Assembly: GCA_964484285.1 (NCBI GenBank)
Contig: CAZAEO010000002.1
Span: 1-54,088, forward strand
Length of the DNA stretch: 54,088 bases
Direction of reading: 5' to 3'
Origin: CAZUQP01 sp964484285
GTDB lineage: Bacteria; Pseudomonadota; Gammaproteobacteria; DSM-16500
Under the pieces are notes generated by a model. It was not told where the DNA came from and did no database searches. It saw only the letters and a program-made list of their open reading frames with translations. The translations under genes were made by a program, and so were the position numbers. Every line of letters begins with the position of its first letter. Positions within the stretch are counted from its first letter, which is position 1. Below, piece after piece: positions 1 to 8,780 of the stretch.

Positions 1-69
1 CTTAGATTCAGTGCAGTAGACCTTCGCAGCAGGTTACAACTGCCGAATTTAGGTTAAAGGAGCAAGAGC

Positions 70-483
70 ATGAGTGATTCTAGAGGGTTGAGTAATCAAG
101 AGAACCAAAAGGCCACAGAACAGCAACAGCTGCAAAAGCTTTTTGATCGGATGGCGGAGCAATTGGTTATATTGGTGAGCGAAATGCAAGTGGTACAACA
201 TAGGTTAGATGGTCTCATTGTAAGACAACAAGCGGAACAAAAAAATGCTTTTTCACAAAATATATTTTCAAGAAAGTTACCGCTTTCTTATTCTGCTGAA
301 GAGGGTATCCCAGTCAATGAGCAGCATGCTGATGAGGGGGTGGTAGCTGATCAGCAAAGACCTGATCGTAATGAGCAAGGAATATTATCAGGTTGGTATC
401 ATAGTCCATTTCGTCAATCACTCTATTCTTCAACAAACAAGCAGCAACAGCATGATCAGCAGCACGTACTTAGACGAAAATAA
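70..483 (+). CDS. Hypothetical Gln-rich protein with N-terminal coiled coil
   Basis: I do not recognise a family for this 137-residue protein. Residues about 10-60 are rich in Gln, Glu and Leu and have a heptad-like spacing that suggests a short coiled coil. The remainder is polar and Gln/His rich and looks disordered. There is no signal peptide or membrane segment. The start is supported by AAAGGAG seven bases upstream of the ATG. The gene converges on the ankyrin-repeat gene, leaving 38 bp between the stops. A secreted effector or an adaptor is conceivable given that neighbour, but this is only a guess. Confidence 0.6.
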   Translation: MSDSRGLSNQENQKATEQQQLQKLFDRMAEQLVILVSEMQVVQHRLDGLIVRQQAEQKNAFSQNIFSRKLPLSYSAEEGIPVNEQHADEGVVADQQRPDRNEQGILSGWYHSPFRQSLYSSTNKQQQHDQQHVLRRK

Positions 484-521
484 TTGCGTTTTCATGGGCA
501 TTACCCTAGGGCGACACAAGA

Positions 522-2438
522 TCAACTACCCAAATAGGGTTTTTTCTTATGGGTCGAAGCGCTTGGCGCCGGAGAATGTTGTTGCTTATTGCTGAAAAGA
601 GCTTGATTTTTTGCGAGGGGTAGGGGTCTTTTTTCTTCTTTTTTATTTGATGGAATCATCTGAGATAGTAACAAATTTTCCATGTTTTCGTCTTTTTTTG
701 CGCGGGCGATTTCTAGAGCAGTAAAACCTTGATTATTGCGCGAACCAAGTTTTGCACCCTGTTGAATTAACAGGTTGGCAATATCAAGATTGCCAGCATT
801 AACCGCATACATTAATGCAGTTGAGCCATCTGGACCAGTTTGATTGATATTAACGTTAGTTTCCTTCAATAAAAATTGTAAAATGCGTATATCATTTTCT
901 TGAACCATAATTAATAATACGGGTGTGCCATCATCGCGAGGTTTATTGACATCAATATTCGGCATTAAATTTAATTGCTGCATGGTTGAAAGACTGGCTG
1001 CTTCTGCTGCAATGAAAAAAGGAGTTTGGCCATAATAATCCAGATAATTGATATCAATTTCTCCTTTTTTAATTAAATCAACAACAAAATCGAAATGATA
1101 ATTTTCTACAGCTAAGTCATAAAGAAATGGAAGGAACGTTTTTCGTTGTTGCGCAGGAATGAGATCGAGAATCGTGTTCAATGCGAGTTCAGCATGTTCT
1201 TGAGATAAATTATTTAAATACGTTGTTAGAGTCAGGGTTTTTTGATCGCTTGTTTTAACATAGGAAAGCGAAAAATTGTTACCCGGGAGCAGATAAATGA
1301 CATCTCCTGATTCTAAATGACATTCAGTTCGCACATGTTTATTTAAATAATCGCAATTAAATAATCGATGTAATAGTGTCAGCTTAAGACTTTCTCCGGC
1401 GGTTTTGACGAGAGCCCAGTTGTTTTTATCATCAAGAAGCATGATGTCACCGAGAGAGAAGCGCTCATCGCTGCCATATTGATTTAAATGGTCTTCCAAT
1501 TTGCGAGTAAGGGTAGAATAAACGTTACCAGCTTGTTTTTCTTCGTCAGTTGCGGCTGTTTTAGTGGCTATGGTTGATTTTGTGACGACATGAGCTTGTT
1601 GTATTTTTTTGACGATGGTTTTTAAATCAAATTTCTCAGCAACATGTTCGAGAACGGAGTCGAGCGTTAAGGATTTTTCAAGATACTTAGCAAATTGAAG
1701 TGCTATTTCTCTCAACATGGGTCGATGTAAATTTTTAATATAAGCATCCCATGCGACATTTATTCCTAACGCATCTTGATATAGGTACAACACGTAATTG
1801 ATGTAATGAATCTCAAGCTCTTCAGGGTGATGATATGTTTTTTTAAATTTCATTTGTAAGTGATTTGCGATGTCACTGGCAATATTGAATCGTGCAGTCA
1901 TTAATACATCAACAGGATCAGTAGTGAATTGTAAATAGGCAGCTGCTAATATGCTTGACGCACCAGGGCCGCATATGGTTAATTCCTTTGAGTTTAATAA
2001 ATTGTGCAGTACATTTTTACGTTGATTGATGGGAAGCGTATCATCCATTATTTTGATGGCGATGCGTTTTAATGCAATGATTCCATTTGTATAAAGTTCA
2101 ATAAGTTTTTCATTTTCCTCAAGATTACTGCCCGAGTAGCGAGTAAAGCGCTCATAAAAATTATCCAGTTCTTCAATGTTCCAGTGTTCTTTTTTATTTT
2201 CGTTTGCCCACTGTGTGACTTGTTTTTTAATGTCATTAACAACTTGAGCTATTCCTTTGAGGAATTGTTTTTTCTTTTGCGTATCTTGCAGAAAGTCACC
2301 TAGTTTTGCGGGGTCAGAAGAGGGCAGCTCAAAATCAAGTTTAATTTCTTGTTCTTCCTTGGTCTCAGGACGATGAAAAAACTTTTCAGTAAAGACCGAG
2401 TCAAACATGACTTTCAAAAAATCTGTTTGTGAGTGCAT
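522..2438 (-). CDS. Ankyrin-repeat protein, candidate effector
   Basis: This is a 638-residue soluble protein. The first 430 or so residues form a largely alpha-helical region that I cannot assign. About four ankyrin repeats follow at residues 433-595; the recognisable consensus elements are GQTPFFIAA, DGTPVLLIM, DGSTALMYAVNAGNLDIANL and GFTALEIARA. The last 40 residues are basic and Lys/Pro/Ser rich, like the exposed C-terminal signals of Dot/Icm substrates. Ankyrin proteins of this architecture are common type IV effectors in Legionella and Coxiella, but translocation here is inference. No signal peptide is present. An extended -10 promoter lies just upstream, so it may be transcribed apart from the preceding pterin-related gene. 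Confidence 0.85.
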   Translation of the reverse strand: MHSQTDFLKVMFDSVFTEKFFHRPETKEEQEIKLDFELPSSDPAKLGDFLQDTQKKKQFLKGIAQVVNDIKKQVTQWANENKKEHWNIEELDNFYERFTRYSGSNLEENEKLIELYTNGIIALKRIAIKIMDDTLPINQRKNVLHNLLNSKELTICGPGASSILAAAYLQFTTDPVDVLMTARFNIASDIANHLQMKFKKTYHHPEELEIHYINYVLYLYQDALGINVAWDAYIKNLHRPMLREIALQFAKYLEKSLTLDSVLEHVAEKFDLKTIVKKIQQAHVVTKSTIATKTAATDEEKQAGNVYSTLTRKLEDHLNQYGSDERFSLGDIMLLDDKNNWALVKTAGESLKLTLLHRLFNCDYLNKHVRTECHLESGDVIYLLPGNNFSLSYVKTSDQKTLTLTTYLNNLSQEHAELALNTILDLIPAQQRKTFLPFLYDLAVENYHFDFVVDLIKKGEIDINYLDYYGQTPFFIAAEAASLSTMQQLNLMPNIDVNKPRDDGTPVLLIMVQENDIRILQFLLKETNVNINQTGPDGSTALMYAVNAGNLDIANLLIQQGAKLGSRNNQGFTALEIARAKKDENMENLLLSQMIPSNKKEEKRPLPLAKNQALFSNKQQHSPAPSASTHKKKPYLGS

Positions 2439-2457
2439 ATCACATACCTCATTTATT

Positions 2458-2466
2458 ATTATAACA
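2458..2466 (-). promoter_or_regulatory. Extended -10 promoter of the ankyrin gene
   Basis: On the minus strand the 48-bp gap upstream of the ankyrin gene contains TGTTATAAT, a perfect -10 hexamer with the TGn extension. It lies about 20 bases before the start codon. There is no good -35 hexamer, which is usual for extended -10 promoters. The assignment rests on sequence match only. Confidence 0.45.
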
Positions 2467-2486
2467 TGACTAAAATTAACGAATAA

Positions 2487-2975
2487 TCAATAAGCTGGCC
2501 AACAGGTGGCGCCAAATTCGCCGCGACCATTAGACACTTTAAGGGTGATTTTTTGAATGTGATGCAAGCGTAGAGTTGCTTCATCTTCAGTGAGTTGTTG
2601 TAAAAACCAGTATGATAATTCTTCGAGAGTGACATTACAAATGGGTAAAATGATGGTGTCTTGCTTTAAGAAGGGAATGGCTTGTTGTCCAAAGTATACA
2701 ATCCATTTGTCTTCCGCATCTTCAATTCGCAAGTATTCAGATTGATTGGGTAAAATAAAATGGTAGTCTAGAGATTGACAGATTTTTTTGATTTTCTGCT
2801 CATAAAAACGGCAATCAAAAGCCATGCCGTTGTTCTTAATAAGGGTGTCAAAAGTGACATGAATCTGATAGTCATGACCATGCATGCTTTCTCGCTCTTC
2901 TCCTGAAAGTAACATAAAGTGCCCAGCTGAGAACTTCAGTTCTTCTTTATGTATTTCTACCATTGCAGAGCGCAC
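2487..2975 (-). CDS. 6-pyruvoyl-tetrahydropterin synthase / QueD family protein lacking the catalytic Cys
   Basis: This 162-residue protein belongs to the PTPS/QueD fold (T-fold), which acts on 7,8-dihydroneopterin triphosphate. The three zinc-binding histidines are present at H19 (in FSAGHF) and H32/H34 (in MHGHDY). In QueD the catalytic cysteine lies four residues before the first His of HGH. Here that position is Arg and the preceding stretch is GEERESM, with several Glu and no Cys. PTPS-III enzymes also replace this Cys with Glu and cleave the side chain to 6-hydroxymethyl-dihydropterin, so a folate- or monapterin-related role fits better than queuosine synthesis. The GTG start is chosen because AGAGG lies seven bases upstream; an in-frame ATG four codons later is the alternative. 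A pteridine reductase gene lies one gene away. Confidence 0.75.
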   Translation of the reverse strand: MRSAMVEIHKEELKFSAGHFMLLSGEERESMHGHDYQIHVTFDTLIKNNGMAFDCRFYEQKIKKICQSLDYHFILPNQSEYLRIEDAEDKWIVYFGQQAIPFLKQDTIILPICNVTLEELSYWFLQQLTEDEATLRLHHIQKITLKVSNGRGEFGATCWPAY

Positions 2976-3029
2976 AACCCTACCTCTTTGTCGAAAAGGC
3001 GAAATTATACCTGATAAATTTTTATCAAA

Positions 3030-4196
3030 CTACAGGTTCCTGCGCCGATCGTGCAAGGAAAATCCCAATAAGGGAATATCCAGATTTTTATTAAAAGCGA
3101 TGACTTTTATGATCTCACCCATCTGGGCGGGTGTCGTTAGTATTTTAATGTCTTGATTTCGCTGATATTTTTTTATAGATGACAGCTGTGCGGCGTGGTT
3201 GTCTAACTCTAATAAACCGAGAGCCAATAAAAAGGCGGCTTGAGTAGTAAATCCAGCTAAAGAAAGCCCAGCTAGCGTTGCACTTTCAGCGATGGAGGTA
3301 AAGTCTACATGGGCAGTGATGTCTTGTAATCCGGGGAAAATCAAAGGATTTGCATGTTTGTAATGTTGATAAAAACACATTAATGTGCCGTGATGACGTT
3401 CCGGATGGTAATATTCACGACGGCCATAGCCATAATCAATCAACAAGAGGGTGCCTTGGCGTAGTATTTCTGCGATGGATGTGATCCATGCAGATAACAT
3501 AAGATTGATTTCAGATTGATACCCATTCGGTAAATCGAATTCCTGTAATTGCGTTTCAAGATGGGTTCTTGTTTCAGGAGAAAAAGGTTGTACGCACCAG
3601 GAGAAATGATCTTGTTGCCAGCTCACGCAACGTTCTTTAATAGTGTTATCCATACGTTGAAAACAATGTATTGGCATAGCATCCAGAACTTCATTGGCAA
3701 AGATAATTCCATTAATACTAAAGGTGGGCAGGGTGTCTAACCATTGAATGCGCGTTAACAAATGCGGGCATTCAGTGTTGAATAAGTGTAACTGTCGTGC
3801 GCGTAATTCAGCACTGACTTCTAAAATAAAATAATGCGTAGGCAAACTGCTTCGTTGTTCTAATTCCAATAATAAATCTTTCGCAAATAGGCCAGAACCT
3901 GCGCCAAATTCGATGATGTCACCACTGCCTATGGCGGTTAAAATTTGCTGACATTGTTTAGCAATGCATTTGGCAAATAACGGCGAGATTTCAGGGGCCG
4001 TGACGTAATCACCCTGCCTGCCAAACTTCTGCATACCGGCGCTGTAATACCCTAATCCAGGAGCATAGAGCGCAAGCTCCATGAAGCGTGCAAAAGATAA
4101 GTGACCTCCCGCAAGCATCATCTCTTCTCGGATGACCTTTGCGATTTTTTCGCTATGTTGCAAGGCTTTCGAGTGTGGTGTGGGTAAAGTTGTCAT
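3030..4196 (-). CDS. MidA/NDUFAF7-family SAM-dependent methyltransferase
   Basis: This 388-residue protein matches the DUF185 (MidA) family. It has the N-terminal motif with GYYSAGMQKFGRQGDYVTAP, followed by the SAM-binding loop EFGAGSGLFAKDLL. In eukaryotes the homologue NDUFAF7 methylates an arginine of a complex I subunit; the bacterial substrate is unknown to me. The reading frame opens 16 codons further upstream, but I chose the ATG at 4196 because the family begins near MTTLPTP and the longer start would run into the divergent reductase gene. The neighbours are both pterin-related, but no functional tie is evident. Confidence 0.85.
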   Translation of the reverse strand: MTTLPTPHSKALQHSEKIAKVIREEMMLAGGHLSFARFMELALYAPGLGYYSAGMQKFGRQGDYVTAPEISPLFAKCIAKQCQQILTAIGSGDIIEFGAGSGLFAKDLLLELEQRSSLPTHYFILEVSAELRARQLHLFNTECPHLLTRIQWLDTLPTFSINGIIFANEVLDAMPIHCFQRMDNTIKERCVSWQQDHFSWCVQPFSPETRTHLETQLQEFDLPNGYQSEINLMLSAWITSIAEILRQGTLLLIDYGYGRREYYHPERHHGTLMCFYQHYKHANPLIFPGLQDITAHVDFTSIAESATLAGLSLAGFTTQAAFLLALGLLELDNHAAQLSSIKKYQRNQDIKILTTPAQMGEIIKVIAFNKNLDIPLLGFSLHDRRRNL

Positions 4197-4231
4197 ATAA
4201 TTAGCTATATTAAAAAACACAAGAGTATAGC

Positions 4232-4978
4232 ATGTTAAATACAATGAAAGTGGCTTTGATTACGGGTTCTGGACGACGAATTGGTGCTGAAATTGCTAGC
4301 AAGTTGCATGCGGCAGGTATTAATGTGGCATTACATTATCATCAGTCTCGCGTTGAAGCTGAAAGGTTATGTCATCAGTTTAACGAACAACGTCCCCATT
4401 CTGCCATTTTATTGCAAGCAGATTTGACAGATATATCTTGCTTAGAAGAACTGGTAAAACAAGCAGTGAACGTGTGGGGTCGTTTGGATGTTTTAATTAA
4501 TAATGCGGCACGTTTTTATAAAACTAAAATAGGACAGGTCACAGAAAGCAGTTGGGATGATTTGTTGAATAGTAATCTTAAAGCGCCCTTCTTTTTATCG
4601 CAGGCAGCCGCAGATTATTTACGTATGCAGCAAGGATGTATCGTGAATATTGCTGATGTGCATGCTAAGCGGCCGATGCGTGATTATGGTGTTTATTCTA
4701 TTTCAAAAGCAGGTTTGGTCATGTTAACCAAAATGCTTGCCAAAGAATTAGGGCCATCGGTGCGCGTGAATGCAGTATCGCCTGGAACAGTCATGCTGCC
4801 AGAAGGTGAAAATACATTAAGTGAGAGCGTTACGGAAAAAATTATCAATAGAATTGCGTTGCATCGCTATGGCACGCCGGTTGATATAGCCAAGGCGGTA
4901 TTGTTTTTAGTGCAGGAAGCGGATTATATGACGGGTGAAATAATGGTAGTAGATGGTGGGCGCTCATTATCAATGTGA
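4232..4978 (+). CDS. Pteridine reductase-like short-chain dehydrogenase (FolM/PTR1 type)
   Basis: This is a 248-residue SDR-fold NAD(P)H-dependent oxidoreductase. The nucleotide-binding turn is TGSGRRIG; the Arg-Arg version is typical of pteridine reductases and favours NADPH. The active-site Tyr and Lys lie in YSISK. The usual SDR catalytic Ser is replaced by Asp in NIADVHA, as in PTR1 and FolM, which supports reduction of dihydropterins such as dihydromonapterin or dihydrofolate. The C-terminal DYMTGEIMVVDGG is the normal SDR end. The ATG at 4244 is an alternative start. The gene is divergent from midA with only 35 bp between starts, so both promoters must be packed there. Confidence 0.85.
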   Translation: MLNTMKVALITGSGRRIGAEIASKLHAAGINVALHYHQSRVEAERLCHQFNEQRPHSAILLQADLTDISCLEELVKQAVNVWGRLDVLINNAARFYKTKIGQVTESSWDDLLNSNLKAPFFLSQAAADYLRMQQGCIVNIADVHAKRPMRDYGVYSISKAGLVMLTKMLAKELGPSVRVNAVSPGTVMLPEGENTLSESVTEKIINRIALHRYGTPVDIAKAVLFLVQEADYMTGEIMVVDGGRSLSM

Positions 4979-5008
4979 GGGTAATGGCGTCTCATAACAG
5001 GTGCAGCT

Positions 5009-6745
5009 ATGCGTTTTTTACAGAACCCATTTATGATGGCGTACAAGGGAAGATTATATCCCAATTACTGGGATGTGATTGCTCTCTTATTTGCATTAGG
5101 GGTGATTTCGTTATTAGCGTGGAATGCGAAGCAAATGTCTTCGCCTTATCAACTAGGACAAGCTGTTACGATCTCGCTTGCTCCACGTTATTTGCCTGTT
5201 TATGCTTTGCATACTGTTTCGCGCATGTTGATTGCGCTTTGTTTTTCATTGTTGTTTACGTTTACTTTCGGCACGTGGGCTGCAAAAAATAAACGTGCTG
5301 GACGTATCATTATTCCTATTATCGATATTTGTCAGTCTATTCCTATTCTGGGGTTTTTATCTGTTGCGATTGTTGGTTTTATTGCTTTGTTTCCTGGTTC
5401 GCTGTTAGGGCCAGAATGTGCCGCAATTTTAGCGATTTTTACATCACAAGCTTGGAATATGGCGTTAGGTTTTTATCAAACAGTTCGTACTGTGCCGATT
5501 GAATTAAGAGAAGCAGCGAATATGTTTCATCTTTCCGCATGGCAGCGATTTTGGCGGATTGACGTACCTTATTCAATGCCGGGATTGTTGTGGAATATGA
5601 TGATGTCCATGTCAGCCGGTTGGTTTTTTGTCGTGGCATCTGAAGCCGTATCCGTTTCCGATCAGCAGATTATGTTGCCAGGAATTGGTTCCTATATTGC
5701 ATTAGCGATTCATCGTGCAAACATGACAGCAATTGGTTATGCAATCTTGACTATGCTTATCGTCATTTTAATCTATGATCAATTTTTATTTCGTCCGTTA
5801 GTCGCTTGGGCAGAAAAATTTAAAGCAGAACAAATCGCTGAAGAGCGTGAAGCACATTCCTGGTTGGTAGATTTACTGCATCGTACACGCATGCTGCGTT
5901 ATTTAGGTATCAAGTTAAATCATTTATTTGACAATATCGTCAATTTTTCGTTGTTACGCTCTAAGCCAAGAGAACAGCATGACAAGTCCAGTGTCTATGA
6001 GCGTGTGTTCGATAAAATATGGAATATAGTATTATTCACGATGGTGTTAGGCATTGTTGTTTATTCGGTTTTATTTATTGTCCGACATATTCCATTAGCA
6101 TCAGTTGGGTATATATTTTTTCTAGGTTTAATGACGACGATTAGAGTGTTCGTATTAATTATTGTTTGTTCACTTATTTGGGTTCCGGTAGGTGTCTGGA
6201 TTGGGCAAAGACCACAGGTTGCCCAGATTGTGCAGCCTATCGTGCAATTTTTGGCGGCATTTCCGGTTAATTTATTATATCCCTTAGTCGTTATTTTAAT
6301 TGTGACATATCATCTGAACGTCAATATTTGGGTGACGCCGTTAATGATGTTAGGAGTGCAATGGTATATTTTGTTTAATGTCATAGCAGGCGCCTCTGTG
6401 CTACCCAAAGATTTGCTACAGGTAACAGATAATTTAAGTGTGACAGGCATTTTGCGGTGGCGAAGATTGATTTTACCAGGTATTTTTCCTTATTACATGA
6501 CAGGTGCCATTACTGCAGTGGGCGGCGCCTGGAATGCGAGCATTGCAGCTGAGGTGATTAGTTGGGGAAAAACCAAGCTGGTAGCAACCGGGTTGGGTGC
6601 CTACATTGCTGAGAGTACCCGTCGAGGGGATTTTATGCATATGGCGCTTGGCATTGCGATGATGTGTATTTTTGTATTATTTTTTAATCGGCTTCTATGG
6701 CGGCCGTTGTATGTGTTAGCAGAAACACGTTTTCAACTTGATTAG
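5009..6745 (+). CDS. NitT/TauT-type ABC transporter, duplicated permease
   Basis: This 578-residue membrane protein carries two consecutive binding-protein-dependent permease domains, each with about six membrane helices, joined by a charged linker near residues 270-330. Each half has a cytoplasmic EAA-type loop: REAANMFHLSAWQRFWRIDV in the first and QVTDNLSVTGILRWRRLILP in the second. Fused double permeases of this kind pair with nitrate/sulfonate-type ATPases. The ATPase gene follows 17 bp downstream. No periplasmic binding protein is encoded nearby, so the substrate cannot be inferred. The start has AGGTG five bases upstream. Confidence 0.88.
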   Translation: MRFLQNPFMMAYKGRLYPNYWDVIALLFALGVISLLAWNAKQMSSPYQLGQAVTISLAPRYLPVYALHTVSRMLIALCFSLLFTFTFGTWAAKNKRAGRIIIPIIDICQSIPILGFLSVAIVGFIALFPGSLLGPECAAILAIFTSQAWNMALGFYQTVRTVPIELREAANMFHLSAWQRFWRIDVPYSMPGLLWNMMMSMSAGWFFVVASEAVSVSDQQIMLPGIGSYIALAIHRANMTAIGYAILTMLIVILIYDQFLFRPLVAWAEKFKAEQIAEEREAHSWLVDLLHRTRMLRYLGIKLNHLFDNIVNFSLLRSKPREQHDKSSVYERVFDKIWNIVLFTMVLGIVVYSVLFIVRHIPLASVGYIFFLGLMTTIRVFVLIIVCSLIWVPVGVWIGQRPQVAQIVQPIVQFLAAFPVNLLYPLVVILIVTYHLNVNIWVTPLMMLGVQWYILFNVIAGASVLPKDLLQVTDNLSVTGILRWRRLILPGIFPYYMTGAITAVGGAWNASIAAEVISWGKTKLVATGLGAYIAESTRRGDFMHMALGIAMMCIFVLFFNRLLWRPLYVLAETRFQLD

Positions 6746-6762
6746 AGACTCTAAGGTTTGCT

Positions 6763-8085
6763 ATGTCAGACATGAATATGCCATCCGTTACATCACCTAT
6801 TCTTGAAGTAGTGAATGTGCAAAAAAATTTTAAAACGGGCGATAGTCAAGAATTACTTGTGTTACAAGATGTCAATTTTCGTATGCATGAAGGCGAAATT
6901 ATTGCTGTTCTTGGCAAGTCAGGTTCAGGTAAATCAACCTTACTGCGCATCTTGGCGGGGCTCGTGTTTCCGAGTGCGGGTGCTGTCTATTATCGCGGTA
7001 AACGGGTGAATGGTCCCGTTCGCGGTATTTCGATGGTGTTTCAAAATTTTGCTTTATTACCTTGGTTAACAGTCTTGCAAAATGTTGAGCTAGGATTAGA
7101 GGCATTAGGCATTGATCGTGAAGAGCGATTGGGGCGTGCTTTAAAAGCGATTGATACGATCGGTTTAGATGGATTTGAATCTGCATTTCCCAAGGAATTA
7201 TCAGGCGGCATGCGTCAACGTGTCGGATTTGCACGTGCATTGGTAGTGAATCCGGATATTCTCTTAATGGACGAGCCTTTTTCTGCGCTTGATGTTTTAA
7301 CAGCAGATAACTTGAAAAGTGACTTGCTCGATTTATGGCAAACCAAAAAAACGGGTTTGCATGGCATTTTATTTGTGACACATAATATTGAAGAAGCAGC
7401 GTTGTTAGCTGATCGAATTATTATTTTTAATAGTAATCCTGGTTCCATTCGCGGAGAGCTAAAAGTAACTCTTCCTCATCCGCGCAGCGAACTGGATCCG
7501 CGTTTTCGTAATCAGATCGATCGTGTTTATACATTGATGACAACTCAACCACAAGCAGAGCAAGCAGGTGTAACAGAGGGCCATCCACCTATTGATCTAG
7601 GGTATCGCTTGCCAGATGCAGATGTTGCTGAAATTACAGGATTGCTCGAAACATTAAATGCCCCAGAAACCGGCGGCAAAATGGATTTGCCTGTAGTCGC
7701 GGAAACATTGATGTTAGATATTGATGAATTATTTCCACTCACTGAATTATTAGAAATATTGCATTTTGCTAAGGTATCCAAGGGTGATATCACTATTACA
7801 GATGCCGGCAAAGCATTCGCTGAATCAGATATTCAAGAGCGTAAAAAAATATTTTTACAACAGTTGAAAAAATATGTGCCGCTTGCACGTTACATTTACG
7901 ACCAATTAAATCGCCATCCTCGTCATCGCGCATTAGAAGAAAATTTCTTGTCTTTGCTTGAAGATTATTTAACAGAAAAAGAAGCTGAAAGAGTGCTAAG
8001 TACGGTCATTGAATGGGGGCGTTATGCAGAACTGTTTGCGTACGATTATAATGCAGGTGTGTTGAGTTTGGAAAATCCTAATTAA
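6763..8085 (+). CDS. NitT/TauT-type ABC transporter ATPase with C-terminal AAA-associated domain
   Basis: This 440-residue protein begins with a nitrate/taurine-type ABC ATPase: Walker A GKSGSGKST, Q-loop VFQNFALLPW, signature LSGGMRQRVGFARAL, Walker B ILLMDEP and switch His in FVTHNIEEA. Residues about 285-435 form an extra winged-helix-like domain, the AAA-associated C-terminal domain found in a subset of these ATPases. That domain is probably regulatory. The gene is the second of a two-gene operon with the fused permease, and energises uptake of an unidentified small molecule. Confidence 0.88.
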   Translation: MSDMNMPSVTSPILEVVNVQKNFKTGDSQELLVLQDVNFRMHEGEIIAVLGKSGSGKSTLLRILAGLVFPSAGAVYYRGKRVNGPVRGISMVFQNFALLPWLTVLQNVELGLEALGIDREERLGRALKAIDTIGLDGFESAFPKELSGGMRQRVGFARALVVNPDILLMDEPFSALDVLTADNLKSDLLDLWQTKKTGLHGILFVTHNIEEAALLADRIIIFNSNPGSIRGELKVTLPHPRSELDPRFRNQIDRVYTLMTTQPQAEQAGVTEGHPPIDLGYRLPDADVAEITGLLETLNAPETGGKMDLPVVAETLMLDIDELFPLTELLEILHFAKVSKGDITITDAGKAFAESDIQERKKIFLQQLKKYVPLARYIYDQLNRHPRHRALEENFLSLLEDYLTEKEAERVLSTVIEWGRYAELFAYDYNAGVLSLENPN

Positions 8086-8164
8086 TTTTCGAAAATTATA
8101 TTTATTAAATAGCAAGTTACGATGAATCAAGTTGTTTCTTAAGAAAGTAGACTGTTTTTTATAG

Positions 8165-8213
8165 TATAATCTTAAGAGCAAGTATCGAATAATAAACGCG
8201 AAATTAACGCGAA
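8165..8213 (+). promoter_or_regulatory. Candidate promoter and direct-repeat operator
   Basis: The 168-bp gap before the next gene holds a perfect TATAAT at 8165-8170 without a convincing -35. Downstream are two identical AACGCGAA boxes at 8195-8202 and 8206-8213, with start-to-start spacing of 11 bp, about one helical turn. Paired boxes in phase on one DNA face suggest a protein binding site in the transcribed leader. No regulator can be named. Confidence 0.3.
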
Positions 8214-8253
8214 GCAAATTTTCCCTTTTCTCTGAATTAAGAGGAGTGAAGAA

Positions 8254-8778
8254 ATGCAAAAAACGATTACTCGTAGCAATTTTCAGGAGGTGCTGGAAGA
8301 AATTAAACGTTCACAAGAAACTAAGTTTGATTTTTCTCGTACTGATTTTCAAAGCCTAGATAGAGATCATATAAAAGAAATTTTTATTACATTCGCTCAG
8401 CTTCCTTTTTCTGTTACGCTTATCTTGAATCACTGTACTTTTAATGAAAGTAGCCAACATTGGGAAGAGTTTATATTACGTATTCAATCAATCCAAACAA
8501 TTCGATCTTTCGAATTTAATTCTGTTTTGTCTAATAAGGCATTGATTGAATTAGCGCAGAGTTTAAAAGAAAATCATTCAATAGAAATCATCATGATTGA
8601 TGGCCCGCATGTCGCACCTGAAGAGGTACGCAAGTCGTTAACAGATCATCCTGCAATATGTATTCTCAACGGGATACCGCTAACGGAAAAAGCATTTTTT
8701 GATCGACCAAACGCCCAACAACAAGATCCTAACTGGCAAGAAGAACCCATGTTATTTCAAAAATCTGCAAAACGGTAG
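8254..8778 (+). CDS. Hypothetical protein, weakly leucine-rich-repeat-like
   Basis: The function of this 174-residue protein is not recognised. Residues about 40-140 alternate strand and helix in a way that recalls degenerate leucine-rich repeats, for example VTLILNHCTFNE followed by IRSFEFNSVLSNKALIELA and SIEIIMIDGPHV. There is no signal peptide or membrane segment, and the C-terminus is polar and Gln rich. The start is firm, with AGAGGAG seven bases before the ATG. It stands alone between the ABC operon and the convergent dps gene, two bases from the dps stop. LRR-like small proteins occur among Legionellales effectors, which is a possibility only. Confidence 0.6.
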   Translation: MQKTITRSNFQEVLEEIKRSQETKFDFSRTDFQSLDRDHIKEIFITFAQLPFSVTLILNHCTFNESSQHWEEFILRIQSIQTIRSFEFNSVLSNKALIELAQSLKENHSIEIIMIDGPHVAPEEVRKSLTDHPAICILNGIPLTEKAFFDRPNAQQQDPNWQEEPMLFQKSAKR

Positions 8779-8780
8779 AG

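Noticed and set aside
1..69. Possible 3' end of an RNA gene at the left edge
   Set aside because: Nothing resembling a tRNA or known small RNA end can be recognised; only the ribosome binding site of the first gene is evident.
527..546. Terminator-like ACCC-aaata-GGGT followed by six T
   Set aside because: The stem has only four pairs and lies in the coding end of the ankyrin gene, so it was not listed.
371..595. Open frame of 74 codons overlapping the first gene
   Set aside because: It overlaps the Gln-rich gene in another frame and the ankyrin gene on the other strand, has no ribosome binding site and no recognisable sequence.
6899..7381. Antisense frame of 160 codons inside the NitT-type ATPase gene
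   Set aside because: The ATPase motifs on the plus strand are complete; the antisense product is low-complexity and His/Arg rich, a typical shadow frame.
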